A stretch of DNA of 64,000 nucleotides from Liopterus haemorrhoidalis. Lineage: Eukaryota; Arthropoda; Insecta; Coleoptera; Dytiscidae. Positions 1-10,285 of the stretch are shown here, in pieces (positions within the stretch are counted from its first letter, which is position 1; each line of letters starts with the position of its first letter). The DNA lies in assembly GCA_963971575.1 (NCBI GenBank), contig OZ020611.1:246164654-246228653 (forward strand), read 5' to 3'. The notes beneath the pieces are model-generated. The model worked only from the letters and a program-made list of their open reading frames with translations, was not told where the DNA came from and made no database searches. The position numbers and the translations under genes are program-made.

Positions 1-1078
1 ATTTGATTTTGTGCATACTGCATAGTTTTTAGGTTATATTCAACTTATTTATATTTTCTTTTCTTTGATCATATTTTTGGATCACATCAGTCCTTTGTAG
101 GACTATTTTGCCTATTGGTGACTCAACTTAACGCGTATCCCTCTAGCGGCAAAAAAGCGAACACTTCGAAAAAGGTTACTGTCATTGTTTACGTATAATT
201 CACCATGTGTTTTATTGTTTCTGTCCATTCTCACTCCATTTTTACAGCGAATAAAGTGATAAATTTAAGAAAAAAAGATTAAATACTCCTTGTTGTGTGT
301 ATGGTAGTCAATCACAGGAAGAACATCTTCGAATATTAGATTGAAAGATTATCAGTGATTCTAAAATTTTGTTTCTATTGAAGGGAATTTATACTGTTCA
401 GATGATTTTAAACAAGTTTTAAACGTTGAATTTTTCATTTTCCCTGTCTCACATGTGCAAGAAAATCGTTTAATGTTGTGTAAATTATTGTGAATATAAT
501 TAAAACCCCTTGTTATTTCATGGGAGTGTTCCATAACTGTGTTAGTTTGCAAATATTTGACAGTTTTCTTGTGTAGAATAAATTACAAGTTCTCTTTCTA
601 TAAAATTTCTTGAGATATGTGTAGATATTAAGTATTCAAATAAATGTTTTAAGTTCAAAGTATAACATTTTATTTTCTCTGTGAGTATAAGCCGGCACCA
701 ACGTACAATATATAACCTCTGAAAATATTCATTTACAAGCAGCAAATTTTATCATAAAATGGATTCGCATATATTTATACACTTTTTTAATACTCGGTTA
801 TAATTTAAATATACTGTATACAGCAAGAAAACGTAAATTAGACCAAAAATTGATTATAAACCAATACTGTTTACATACGTTTGACAGATGACTATCCATT
901 TTCGTGTCAAAAGTTCACAAGGCGATAGTGGCGCCGTTTCGGTAATTATAGTCGCGAATTAGAATAGTTTGTTTGTTTCTATTCTGTTCTTATTCTTATA
1001 TTTTCATTTCATTTCGATACAAGTGACAGCGTACAAATATTACATTCGTTAAATAGATGAATGTAAACGTACTAAACC
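1..1078. other. AT-rich non-coding stretch, no gene seen
   Basis: The sequence is AT-rich with stops in all frames. The only open frames are about 60 codons long, lack recognisable domains and look like chance. I see no RNA gene or transposon end here. Confidence 0.6.
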
Positions 1079-1102
1079 TGACGTCACATTTTTTTGTGAC
1101 GT
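1079..1102. promoter_or_regulatory. CRE-like palindrome with adjacent hairpin
   Basis: TGACGTCA (1079-1086) is a perfect CRE/ATF half-site palindrome. It overlaps an inverted repeat, acgtcaca (1081-1088) and tgtgacgt (1095-1102), around a T-tract. Whether it acts as a regulatory site is inference, because no transcription unit can be recognised nearby. Confidence 0.3.
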
Positions 1103-2019
1103 TTCAAGTGACGCAACTGCACTGTTTCGCCGATTTCCCTATAACTCCTTAAAGGTTTGAAATAGTCTATAACTTGCTCATTATTAATAATATCGTTACT
1201 CTTTCGATGATCAATTTACTTAAAAAAATATGAAATTTAATTTTCTACTAGTGCAGTTATGTAGATTATTTAGACACTAGTGTAGAAATTAATTACATTA
1301 CCTAACTGAAATGAGTTAATAGATCTATTTCCAAACGGACGTATGAACGTTTTTTGGAAGTTATCATATCGGAAGTGATGGTTTGGGATCATGTGGAAGC
1401 GGAAGGCATTTTATGGAGTGCGTACAGTAGGTGTGTTGTGCGAAGCCCTGTTTTATACTTATTTGTATGGATAGTTTTTATATGGAATATTTAGTGTGTA
1501 TATTACTATTACCTATTGTATAACTGGATGATGAGCATGGTGGAATAAATTTCTATTTGAGGTTATATTATGTTGAAAGTATTTAATGATTTGTATATAG
1601 TTAAGCTGTGACATGTACGTTCGATGAGAGGACACCCCCCATCTCCCCCTCTGCCCCCTCCCCATATATCTCCCCGCCCCCTCGTATACCAACAGTTACG
1701 TTCACACTATGGTTGTTAAACAAGATTTATAAATCTAATAAAACGAATAATCTGAACTGTTTTTATTTTTCTCTTCCTCAAATATTATTTTTCAGATACA
1801 AGATACGTAAAATATGAGCTGTACACGTGACTTAATATGGCGTTCAACGCGTGCGTACGACACCAAGAACTATTCAGATAAATTAAACGTTTTCAGGTTA
1901 ATTTGGATTTTCTTTTATTCCAATTTCCAGAGTTTGATGTTTCATATATCAGATTATATTTCAAAAATTTAGAACAAAAGAGTTGACGTATTCTTTTACA
2001 CAATAAATACAAGAATAGA
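1103..2019. other. Non-coding stretch with a pyrimidine-rich tract
   Basis: No gene is supportable. A C/T-rich tract lies at about 1630-1686 and gives a spurious 69-codon open frame. The rest is AT-rich and of unknown origin. Confidence 0.5.
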
Positions 2020-3145
2020 TATAATCTGTCTCATTTTGTAATACGAAACTATGGTCTATTTCAAAGTAGAAAAATGTGTGTAAGAAGATAGGAGCTGTTT
2101 GTCCTTGCTTCGGATTGGTTTAGATCGTCATCCTTATTACACTGTTAAAATATTGTTTTTAGTCCAAGTTGACAGATGTTCAGTGTCGTACATTGGAAAT
2201 ATTTATTATTTATATTATTTAATTTTTTTCATATAATGTGTTATTATTTACATATTTGAAAATGATAGAATGTTAAACTGGGATTTTTCTTTATCCATGA
2301 TTTACATTGCAGCACACAACAAAATGAATTGTTTTTTTTTCCATGATTCACAAAAATAAAATACAAACAACAAAAAACACGTATAAGCTATTCTAAACGA
2401 TTAGGCGGAACTAGATTTTGTAATCTATGCTCTATGTCACCTTTTTTTGGGTATATTTTGTTTTTATTTACATATTTAGACTTTTATTTATATTCTTGGC
2501 GTAGATTTTATGGAAAAAATTCTCCATGTAATTTGTTTTTACGCAGTTATATATTTTTTAGGTTATCTGACATATAAATATTTTTTGACACTTGACAAAT
2601 AACAGATCAAGAGAGAGGACTGGTGTGAGACCAAAAGACAGCCCAGCTGATTGTGCCCAAAGAAGAAGTTATTGATATAATTTTTAGACCTTCATATATA
2701 CATATATTTTTAATTTTTATTTACAATAATTATTTAAATAAGAAACTTTAGCTCTGAAGATATATTGTTTGTTTTATTGCTTTATTTAAACTCTTTTAGC
2801 CAAATCTCTCTTTTTATATATAGTACATAATTTTTAAAATTGATATTTTTTTAACTTTTTCAAATTCCCCATTAAACTGAATTTATGTCGTATAAATAAC
2901 GTAAGTGTATATCTGCCTTGTTTATTTCAATATCTTATTAACCTTTTTTAAATTAAAAAAAAAATCAGTTGCTAACCGACTTCTCTTTTTTATATATAGT
3001 TACTACGCCCATGCCCTAGTTGTAACTTATTTTAAATTTCCCGCTATACTGTAATTGTCCAGTGTAAATCGTACTCGGTTCGCAGCGCTATCTACTTTTT
3101 TTTAAATAGACCATAGTTTCGTATTACAAATTGAGACATATTATA
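2020..3145. repeat. 1.1-kb segment bounded by 42-bp inverted repeats
   Basis: The arm at 2020-2061 matches the reverse complement of 3104-3145 at 40 of 42 positions. Both arms hold the core 'tacgaaactatggtctattt', and its last part recurs near 5741, 15664, 15951 and 18111. No convincing target-site duplication is visible. It could be a foldback-type element, or two oppositely oriented ends of one dispersed family. The interior is AT-rich and non-coding, and includes the MITE relic at 2387. Confidence 0.5.
2387..2430 (+). mobile_element. Relic arm of the 407-bp TA-flanked MITE family
   Basis: This 44-bp stretch resembles the left end of the MITE copy at 16024, sharing 'ggaactagattttg' in the same order after a degenerate 'ctattctaaacga'. 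The rest of the element is not recognisable. It looks like an old, decayed copy. Confidence 0.5.
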
Positions 3146-3782
3146 CCAGTAGTTAATTCGATATAGTAATAAATTTTTATCAAAACAATTTTTGCAAAAA
3201 TTTCATAATATTTCTTTTAACTATTGAGAACTGACACGCTCGGATACGCAGTCTGGTGTACTGGTAGTACTGTTTGAAATTATTACATATTTTCTAGTGT
3301 TGATTTTTTGTTAGAATGTTGATAGATACATTTTCATAAAATAAAAATGTACTGTGCTTCAATTAACCTGTTCGCTGTTAGCATATTGACAGCTGAATAC
3401 TAGACAATTCAGCCATATTGCCTTGAAAAACAGCGCCGCCAACGGTAATGTCACTTCTCAATTTCTTTCCATGCGTTAATCTACGTTTAATGGCGTTTTT
3501 TATTGCAATTTATTCAATTAAAAACGTATTTTTTAGTAATAGAAAATTTCGATAGCTTTCAATCAAATAATCAAAATTTTCGAATAAAATATTATGGTTC
3601 ACATCAATGTGCAAGATACTATTGTTTTTTTTTTTTCTCAGAAAAAAGTTATGACAATATGTACTTATTTTTTTCAAAAACCAATTCTTGTACAGTAATC
3701 TACAAATTAAAGTTTTTATTTAATGCCCTGGATAAAATAAGTTTTAAGAAAAACTGGTACAAGCAATAAATGTTTAAAGTAC
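3146..3782. other. Non-coding stretch, no gene seen
   Basis: AT-rich with homopolymer runs. An 88-codon frame starting near 3503 has no recognisable domain and biased low-complexity content. I treat it as chance. Confidence 0.45.
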
Positions 3783-3824
3783 TATTATTATTATTATTAT
3801 TATTATTTATAAATAATAATAATA
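3783..3824. repeat. ATT/AAT microsatellite forming a hairpin
   Basis: A run of TAT/ATT trinucleotides is followed by its own reverse complement around 'tttataaa', giving a self-complementary simple repeat. Confidence 0.85.
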
Positions 3825-4245
3825 CTAAAGCAAACTTAAGTAAGTTTAAAGAAATGTTTATTGAACTTTTAAATTTCCCTCGTAGATGTAACTACGTAGA
3901 TAGGGAACTGTAAGGTAGGTTTGAACTCCTGGTAGAGTTATGTCGGTATGTTATAGTTGTTGTCTTACCGATCAATCAGTTTGGCTTTGTGCCAACAGAT
4001 GGCGCCAGCAGTTTCAAATAATTTCTAATCCGTTTCTTAATTTCGTGCAAAACTGGATTTTAAAATCTAGTGACTTAATGATTTGAATGAGGATTTTTTT
4101 ATGTATAAGTTAATCCTCCCAAACAGTTTATATTTCAAATGTGAAATTTTAATTTGCGTTACATATGTGATTTTGTTACGTTATACAGTTGCCAAGATAT
4201 TATTTCATTTATTGTTTAAATATCAAACCCTAATAAAAGTGACAT
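3825..4245. other. Non-coding stretch, no gene seen
   Basis: No domain, RNA or transposon end is recognisable. A 60-codon frame at 4083-4265 runs into the SINE head and is probably chance. Confidence 0.4.
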
Positions 4246-4381
4246 TGCCGACCGGTGTAGCGTAGTAGTAACACACGTCCTTCTTTGCCAAGGTTCGGGT
4301 TCGAATCCTGATCTGGCATGGAAATTTCGGGATGAAAAATCAGAATAGGATTCATATGCAATAAATTTATAAAAAAAAAAA
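4246..4381 (+). mobile_element. tRNA-derived SINE
   Basis: The first ~75 bases resemble a tRNA. There is a D-arm (gtgt/acac) around an A-box-like stretch, an anticodon-arm-like cctt/aagg around a 7-base loop, and a perfect B box 'ggttcgaatcc' in a T-arm. Acceptor pairing (tgcc with ggca) is only partial. A tRNA-unrelated tail follows and ends in an A-rich tract near 4370-4381. This is the layout of a pol III-transcribed SINE mobilised by a LINE. I found no clear target-site duplication, and a decayed tRNA gene is the alternative. Confidence 0.65.
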
Positions 4382-4587
4382 CTTCTCAATTACATAATTT
4401 AATTTAGAAATACATTAAAAAGCCAAACATGTTTTTTTATTACTAGGTCATGTGATAAAAAATAAAATCCTTGACCGCCTTTAAAAGTATTCCTATAAAT
4501 TGCACCACAATCCTGCAAAATATGTTGCCATCTAACAACGGTTTTCTTTGGAATTTTTTTACTGATTTAAAGTCAGCAAGTCATTTG

Positions 4588-4841
4588 CAGGCACGCACAC
4601 AAGGGAGTTGTCCACGGGTCCAGACATCCCCCCCAGGAATGGAAAAATCATATATTTATTTAATACAAACTAAGCAAAGGAAAATTAAAAATCTCATTTT
4701 TTATTAATAAAAATTAAATAATAATCAAAATTATATATGAACCAACTCTCCGTAAAAAAAACAATATATTTAGATTATTTTACGAATATTTTTTCGAAAT
4801 GGACCCCCCCCCCCCAGATTAATTTTCTGTGTGCGTGCCTG
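4588..4841. mobile_element. 254-bp hAT-type MITE
   Basis: The ends are inverted repeats: 'caggcacgcacaca' on the left and its complement ending 'tgtgtgcgtgcctg' on the right. Flanks are gtcatttg and ctcatttg, a 7-of-8 match consistent with the 8-bp duplications of hAT transposons. The interior is non-coding and has C-runs near both ends (4628, 4804). It is nonautonomous and would need transposase in trans. Confidence 0.75.
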
Positions 4842-5020
4842 CTCATTTGTTACCTTAATTTTATTAATGTTTTCAATGTTTACAATTCCCACCAAAATGT
4901 ACTTAATCAAACCATTAAAATATTTTTTTTTTCAAAAGAACACGCAATTTAATTTATGCCAACTTGTAAAATAATTATTTTTTATTTTAAACAAAAGAAG
5001 ACTCTATCTCTTATAGTTAT

Positions 5021-5262
5021 GGCCCCAGATGTGAAAAGCCCCAATTGTGTACGGCCCGAATTGTCCATCGCCCCAGTTGTTAATGGCCCCAGATGTGAAA
5101 AGCCCCAATTGTGTACGGTCCGAATTGTCCATCGCCCCAGTTTTTAATGGCCCCAGTTGTGAAAAGCCCCAATTGTGTACGGCCCGAATTGTCCATCGCC
5201 CCAGATGTTAATGGCCCCAGTTGTGAACGGCCCGAATTGTCTTACGGCCCCTGTTGTCATGG
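5021..5262. repeat. 64-bp minisatellite made of 16-bp subunits
   Basis: Units start at 5021, 5085, 5149 and 5213, an exact 64-bp period with about 3.5 copies. Each unit is four related 16-mers of the form 'ggccccagatgtgaaa', 'agccccaattgtgtac', 'ggcccgaattgtccat' and 'cgccccagttgttaat'. The last copy is degenerate. Since 64 is not a multiple of 3, the overlapping open frames are not periodic proteins. Confidence 0.9.
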
Positions 5263-5319
5263 AACCGATTTAAGGGATTCATCGTTTGGCCTTCTAATAA
5301 TCATCATTCACTGACTATA

Positions 5320-5359
5320 TACCTACAAAGCCCTGAAATGTGTGAAAATTCACACTTCA
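5320..5359 (-). repeat. 40-bp inverted copy of the repeat at 10735
   Basis: It matches the reverse complement of 10735-10774 at 36 of 40 positions, including a near-palindromic core 'gtgtgaaaattcacac'. It may be the end of a dispersed element. The core tacctacaaagccct also resembles 'tacctacaaaaccct' near 11548. Confidence 0.6.
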
Positions 5360-5550
5360 CGTGAATTTTATTAATCAGTTTATTTCCTTTGCCTATCTGG
5401 GCATATACTTGACAATTTGTTATATTTAGAAAGAATGCTAGATATATGACTTATCAATAATTGCCACCAATGTTCTAATATTGTACAGAGAGTTTCTTTT
5501 TAATTTGGTCATTACCTTTACCCCGTCGGTTGACGGGAATTTTCTCCTAG

Positions 5551-5752
5551 TAATGTATAAAACAGTAATTTTAATAAATAAATATTGACTTTGTAGTTTT
5601 GGTGTGAAACATTTTCTTACTTTGAAAACTTAATTTATACTTCCAAAATATATATATTTTAATATAACATGCTCAGTTGAAATAAAAGGGCACAAACAGA
5701 TAGGCGGACGCACGGTTGCCAATTTTCTGACGTATTTACTAATATAGTCTAT
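5551..5752. repeat. Dispersed ~200-bp repeat, copy 1
   Basis: It aligns over its length with 17920-18122. Shared blocks include 'ttttaataaataaatattga', 'ttactttgaaaacttaattt' and the terminal 'ctaatat(a/g)gtctat'. The other copy is the right end of a TA-flanked element, so this is probably a solo or truncated end of the same family. Confidence 0.75.
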
Positions 5753-5884
5753 CGCGTTTAATGCCACTGCTATTGGCCTAATAATTCAAATAAACCTGTG
5801 ACAGTATTTTTTGTATTGTTTGTGAAATAATTTCGTTATAAACAATAGAGTGATGTGAAGCGTTGTTTAGATAATGAGGTAATA

Positions 5885-6110
5885 CGATGAGGGCGAGTGT
5901 GTTCCATTGTCTGTGGCGAAAGTCTTTCTTCCCCCGGGGTGAGGGGGGCATCTCTGGCCATCCCTGGCGCTCTGGGAAACCCTACACGGGAGTAACGGTG
6001 TATCTGATCTCGCCCCCCGGCGCCCCTGAACCCCCCGCGCGGGCCCATCTGCCACAGGCCCAGGTACAAAATCATCTGGCAGGGGTGCATCGCAACCTGA
6101 TAACCAACAT
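5885..6110. other. GC-rich island of unknown origin
   Basis: About 220 bases are far more GC-rich than anything around them, with runs such as 'cccccggggtgagggggg'. Both strands have open frames of 80-104 codons here, which GC-rich DNA gives easily. The minus-strand frames are rich in Pro, Arg and Gly. I do not recognise a domain. It may be a fragment of a transposon ORF or of a GC-rich transcript; this is unresolved. Confidence 0.4.
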
Positions 6111-6280
6111 TGCAATACGATCATCTTTCTAATACAAAATATTTTACAATACCGTCTACAAGCAATAGTTTTATTTAACATTTTTAAATGTGAATTTAAC
6201 CGTCTTTTAACTTATTTGATTTTAAATCTGCATTTTATATTTAAGTTATTTATTTATTTATTTATTATTTTTATTTTTAT

Positions 6281-6418
6281 TTTTAAAATATGTTTATACC
6301 TTGAATTTAATATATAGCGCAACATACAGTTTTTATTTCCATTTTTTATTTATTTTTTGTAATTTAATTTTTAAAATATGTTTATACCGTGAATTTATTA
6401 TATAGTGCAACATATAGT
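6281..6418. repeat. Two-copy local repeat, 88-bp spacing
   Basis: Blocks of about 50 bp at 6281-6330 and 6369-6418 share 'aaaatatgtttatacc' and a following 'agygcaacata' stretch, separated by T/A-rich filler. The second copy abuts the LINE insertion point and contributes its target-site duplication. Confidence 0.65.
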
Positions 6419-6420
6419 TA

Positions 6421-6601
6421 TATACTGACGGATCAAAATCAACCAATGGCGTAGGTTGCGCGCCGTTTTAGATCCACAGCGCAATTTAGCCTAAAAATTA
6501 AACTCCCAGATAATATGTTTATCTACAATGTGGAAATGGTGGCAATAAAGTTGAGTTTAAAATACTTAAAGAATCACTTTCATAATGAATTTCTAATTTT
6601 T
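6421..6601 (+). pseudogene. LINE ORF2 remnant: start of RNase H domain
   Basis: The translation begins YTDGSKSTNGVGCA, matching the first conserved block of RNase H (the catalytic Asp of TDGS). Frameshifts follow within 40 codons, after which a second frame gives 'LPDNMFIYNVEMVAIKLSLK' and ends FLIF at 6601. The glutamate in that block fits the second catalytic acidic residue of RNase H. The domain then breaks off at the 6602 insertion and resumes at 8073. It is a decayed, non-functional copy. Confidence 0.85.
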
Positions 6602-6730
6602 ACTTGCCCGACCTTAATATATAAGGGGCAAGTAGTGTAATCGCGAAAATTTTCGATGTCGAGATTTTGACGGATGACCACGTTTCATGGTCCAGGGAAT
6701 CCAAAAAACCTATTTTCGAAGTGCCGTCCG

Positions 6731-6765
<35 letters not shown>

Positions 6766-8072
6766 CTGTCTGTCTGTCTGTCTGTCTGTGTGTATGTGTG
6801 TGTCTGTCTGTCTGTCTGTCTGTGTGTCTGTGTGTATACACGATAACTCAAAAACGGTTTAACTTAAAGAGTTCGTTCTGGTACTAAAAAATTCTCCTAT
6901 TAAATGGGAAGAACCCTATTGTTTTTTATGAAAATCGGTTGACCAGAAATGGGAGTTTACTCGTGTCGATTTTAAGATTTTTGCGAATATTTAGCAACAG
7001 AAAAATATTTCGAAAAAGTTTATTGAACAAAAGTTACTATAATTGCAATAACTAATAACTTTTATTTGAGACGTTTTTTGATAAAACGAAAAATTTCGAA
7101 AAATTTTTGTAAAATTATTTAAAATTTTTCCAAGTCTCAATTTTTACTTGCCCGACCTTAATATATAAGGGGCAAGTATTGTAATCGCGAAAAATTTCGA
7201 TGTCGAGATTTTGACGGATGACCACGTTTCATGGTCCAGGGAATCCAAAAAACCTATTTTCGAAATGCCGTCCGTATGTGTGTGTTTGTGTGTGTGTCTG
7301 TCTGTCTGTCTGTGTGTCTGTCTGTCTGTGTGTATACACGATAACTCAAAAACGGTTTAACTTAAAGAGTTCGTTCTGGTACTAAAAAATTCTCCTATTA
7401 AATAGGAAGAACCCTATTGTTTTTTATGAAGATCGGTTGACTAGAAATGGGAGTTTACTCGTGTCGATTTTAATATTTTTGCGAATATTTAGCAACAGAA
7501 AAATATTTCGAAAAAATTTATTGAACAAAAGTTACTATAAATGCAATAACTAATAACTTTTATTTGAGACGTTTTTTGATAAAACGAAAAATTTCGAAAA
7601 TTTTTTGTAAAATTATTTAAAATTTTTCCAAGTCTCAATTTTTTCATACTTATATGTAACGTTTCCATGGTCATGATAATTAATTCGTAACTAGTAAAGC
7701 AAGCCTTGGACAAAAATTTGTATAGAACATAATTTGATGTATTTTTGAAGATTTATCTAAATATTTAAAAAAAAATTTTTTTTTTTTTAGTTTACATTTT
7801 TTTTTAAATATTTTTTTTATGGGAGGGCAAGTCTAGCGGAGGTTTCCTTTCACCACTGGTTTCATACTTATATGTAACGTTTCCATGGTCATGATAATTA
7901 ATTCGTAACTAGTAAACCAAGCCTTTGACAAAAATTTGTATAAAACATAATTTGATGTATTTTTGAAGATTTATCTAAATATTTAAATTTTTTTTTTTTA
8001 ATTTACATTTTTTTTTAAATATATTTTTTATGGGAGGGCAAGTCTAGCGGAGGTTTCCCTTCGCCACTGGTT
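6602..8072. mobile_element. 1.47-kb noncoding element with A-A-B-B tandem layout, inserted in the LINE
   Basis: It starts with a hairpin, acttgccc ... gggcaagt (6602-6633). It consists of two tandem A units (6602-7145 and 7146-7642; starts 544 bp apart) and two tandem B units (7643-7860 and 7861-8072; 218 bp apart). Each A unit carries a TG/TCTG microsatellite. Each B unit ends with 'gggagggcaagtctagcgg' and then 'ccactggtt'. Removing 6602-8072 rejoins the LINE frame (ATT TTT | TCT GAT), which fixes the insertion limits to within a few T residues; the target duplication is at most TTT. No terminal inverted repeats or coding capacity are visible. I do not recognise the family. Confidence 0.75.
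6733..6838 (+). repeat. Compound TG/TCTG microsatellite in A unit 1
   Basis: Alternating runs of (TG)n and (TCTG)n lie within the first A unit. A shorter version occupies the same place in the second A unit (about 7277-7337). Cysteine/valine-rich open frames here are artefacts of the repeat. Confidence 0.9.
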
Positions 8073-8424
8073 TCTGATTGTAAAAGCGAGATTTGAGAAA
8101 AAGAATTATTCATTAATTTATGATGTTATTAAATGCCTTAACGATCTCACGATCAGCGGTATAATTATAAAAATATGCTGGATTAAAGGCCACCCAGATT
8201 TTGAGTTCAGCATCGAAGTCGATCTTCTAGCCAAAGAAGCAGCTGTAAATGGCTCCCTCTTAAATATTCCTCTAAACAGTAATGAGATTATGTCAATCTT
8301 CAAATCTTCCATATACAACCAATGGCAACAAGAATACATAGATTCTCTACAGTTCAAAAGATCATACTACGGTCAAATTCAACCTCTTCTTCCTAGAAAG
8401 CCCTGGTTTTCTTCTCACCACAGC
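8073..8424 (+). pseudogene. LINE ORF2 remnant: RNase H C-terminal half
   Basis: It resumes with SDCKS (8073-8087), the third RNase H acidic block, then shifts frame. The next frame gives 'KICWIKGHPDFEFSIEVDLL' followed by AKEAA, matching the WxxGHxGxxGNExAD-LAK block of RNase H, though the usual N/E/AD pattern is altered. It continues through 'QWQQEYIDSLQF' to the hAT insertion. This frame is the same as that of the fragment at 9983 once the hAT element and one 8-bp target copy are removed. Confidence 0.85.
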
Positions 8425-9974
8425 CAGGGCCGTGCGAAGACAAAACAGCGCCCGGGGCGAAAACATAATGGGGCGCCCCCCCTCCCAAAAAAAAAGCGGG
8501 AGTTATTAAATAGCACAGATATTAAATAGCAGATTGTTAAACAGCATATATTCAAAAAAGGTTTATTCAATCGTTATATATAATACATTTATCATCATAT
8601 AATACAATAACATAAATGAAATAAAAAAAAAATAAATAAAAATCAGAATAAAAGTATGACTATAACTAACAAAATTTTATTTTCACTTGAGAGCGGCAAA
8701 ATCATCGATTGTTTTTTCTATATCTAATAATCGAGTAACATAACATTCGATTGAAAGTAAACTTAAATTGGCAAGCCTGTCCTGAGCCATTGTAGCTCTT
8801 AAATAATTTTTTACTAATTTAAGCTTGCTTAAAGACCTTTCCGCTGATGCAGCAGTCACTGGAATACTTAAAAATATTCTTTATGCAGTTTCCATATTTT
8901 TATAATTTGCAGTTAAGTCAAATTGATGGATTAATTGGAGGATTTCTAAGAGCTCCATATTTTCAAAATTTGCATTCAAAGACCGGAAAAATTTTTTCGC
9001 ACTTAAAATCTCACACAAAAAAATCATGTCCGTTCAAATCAGCTCCGTATTTGATTGAAAGAGCCATAGCATGTTTATTTATAGTATCTTTATCATGTGA
9101 AACAATGCTTGAACCAATAAGAAAATCGAAATCTCGTGATACCTGTTGAAGTTTTTCAAATCTCCAAGTAAGTTGCTCAATAATTGTATCGATAGCCTCG
9201 ATATATATTAAACGAAATTTTTCAGATTCGTTTAAATCGGTATCCAAAAATTCATAGTCGTATTGTTGGCGAATCTTACGTCTCCTTTCTTGCTTAAATA
9301 TAGGTTCAACATTTACAAGTTTGGCCAAATTTTCACTTTTTTCATAAAAAGTTTCAAATTTTTCATTTCTAATTTCAATGATTCTATTTTTAAGATTTTC
9401 GATTAGCCTACATGCAATAGTGACCGTTGTTCTTTTTTTGAAGGAAAATATTCACCTCATCTATTTCTTCTAAGATGGGGTTCCATATTACCAAACTACA
9501 AATAAAATAATATTTTTTTATTTCGTATATAAAGTTCTTAGCACCAGAATATGTTTCTTCGTTCTTTCTAATCTCTATTAATTCCTCCAATGCTTGCACG
9601 ATCTTGGGCAATTGATTAAAAATTGACAACAATGCCATATTAATTCCAAGAAATGACATTATTTCGTGGGCGGAGACAAAATAGGCAACGCAACAATGAA
9701 TATGACAACGAATTTACGGTAATATTTTATAGAAATCACAAAAATTATTATTATTTTGGTTTTCTTACTGACTTTCTAAAAGGTCGTATTGTATATTGCT
9801 TGGGAATAAATCTCCCTTTTGTTCAATAGCTAACTCTCTTGCAGGCGACAAATAAAATATTTAACAACTTTTATCAATTTGCGCCTTTCCGGTGTAGTAA
9901 CGATTTTGGCGCCCCCAAAATCTGGCGCTCGGGGCGGGCGCGCCTTTCGCCCCCCCCCCCTTTGCACGGCTCTG
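8425..9974 (-). mobile_element. 1.55-kb internally deleted hAT transposon
   Basis: The terminal inverted repeats are 'cagggccgtgc' (8425-8435) and 'gcacggctctg' (9964-9974), one mismatch. The flanks carry a perfect 8-bp duplication, accacagc (8417-8424 and 9975-9982), the hAT signature. It carries a minus-strand transposase pseudogene that lacks the N-terminal half, including any BED finger. Both ends are GC-rich (gcgcccggggcg; ggcgggcgcgcc). It lies in the LINE, so it is younger than the LINE copy. Confidence 0.92.
8683..9659 (-). pseudogene. hAT transposase remnant (ZMYM1-like/DUF4371-type family), broken
   Basis: Read from 9659 down to the stop at 8683-8685. The first part (9659-9408) includes LPKIVQALEEL and 'SLVIWNPILEEIDEVNIFLQ', which fit the mid-region of ZMYM1-like hAT transposases. 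A frameshift near 9420 leads to 'RLIENLKNRIIEIRNEKFE' and LAKLVNVEP. A second frameshift lies near 9015, then 'FRSLNANFENMELLEIL'. An in-frame stop (TAA, near 8886) comes just before the hAT C-terminal dimerisation block RIFLSIPVTAASAERS ... LSLLSIE (8880-8745). At least two frameshifts and one stop make it inactive. The N-terminal DNA-binding region is absent. The family assignment rests on remembered motif patterns; the C-terminal hAT domain is clear. Confidence 0.88.
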
Positions 9975-9982
9975 ACCACAGC

Positions 9983-10285
9983 AGATCTTTTATATCCACT
10001 CTTATCTGGCTTAGATTTAATCACAACTTCTCTCCATATCACCTGTATAAAATTAACATGGTTTCGTCTCCTTTCTGTCCGTGTGATAATTTGTCTGTCA
10101 CTAATTCGAATCATTTATTGTTTGAATGCCCAATTCATTTTCGTAATCGTAACTTATTCATACAAAATTTAGTTCTCCAAAAAATATCCTTACCTACCAA
10201 TATTCAAACCCTTCTTGCTACTAATTCTCTAGACATTTATGAAATTATTTATAACTATATTAAAGCAGAAAATATCAAATTATAA
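9983..10285 (+). pseudogene. LINE ORF2 remnant: C-terminal Cys/His region
   Basis: The frame continues from the target duplication: FISTLIWLRFNHNFSPYHLYK, then SPFCPCDN ... NHLLFECP, then a Leu/Ile-rich tail to a stop at 10283-10285. CxC ... H(4)C is the knuckle found after RNase H in many LINE ORF2 proteins. This ~100-residue stretch has no internal stop, so it is better preserved than the RNase H part. It is the 3' end of the gene split by the hAT insertion. Confidence 0.85.

Noticed and set aside
4246..4320. Functional tRNA gene
   Set aside because: Acceptor-stem pairing is poor, the anticodon arm is short, and an A-rich-tailed extension follows, which fits a SINE better.
5836..6181. 104-codon minus-strand frame as a gene
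   Set aside because: Open frames occur on both strands of the GC-rich island, with no domain, and stops follow immediately in the AT-rich flanks.
6600..6887. Cys/Val-rich open frames
   Set aside because: They are translations of the TG/TCTG microsatellite.
8847..9149. 100-codon plus-strand frame
   Set aside because: It is antisense to the hAT transposase remnant, whose motifs lie on the minus strand.
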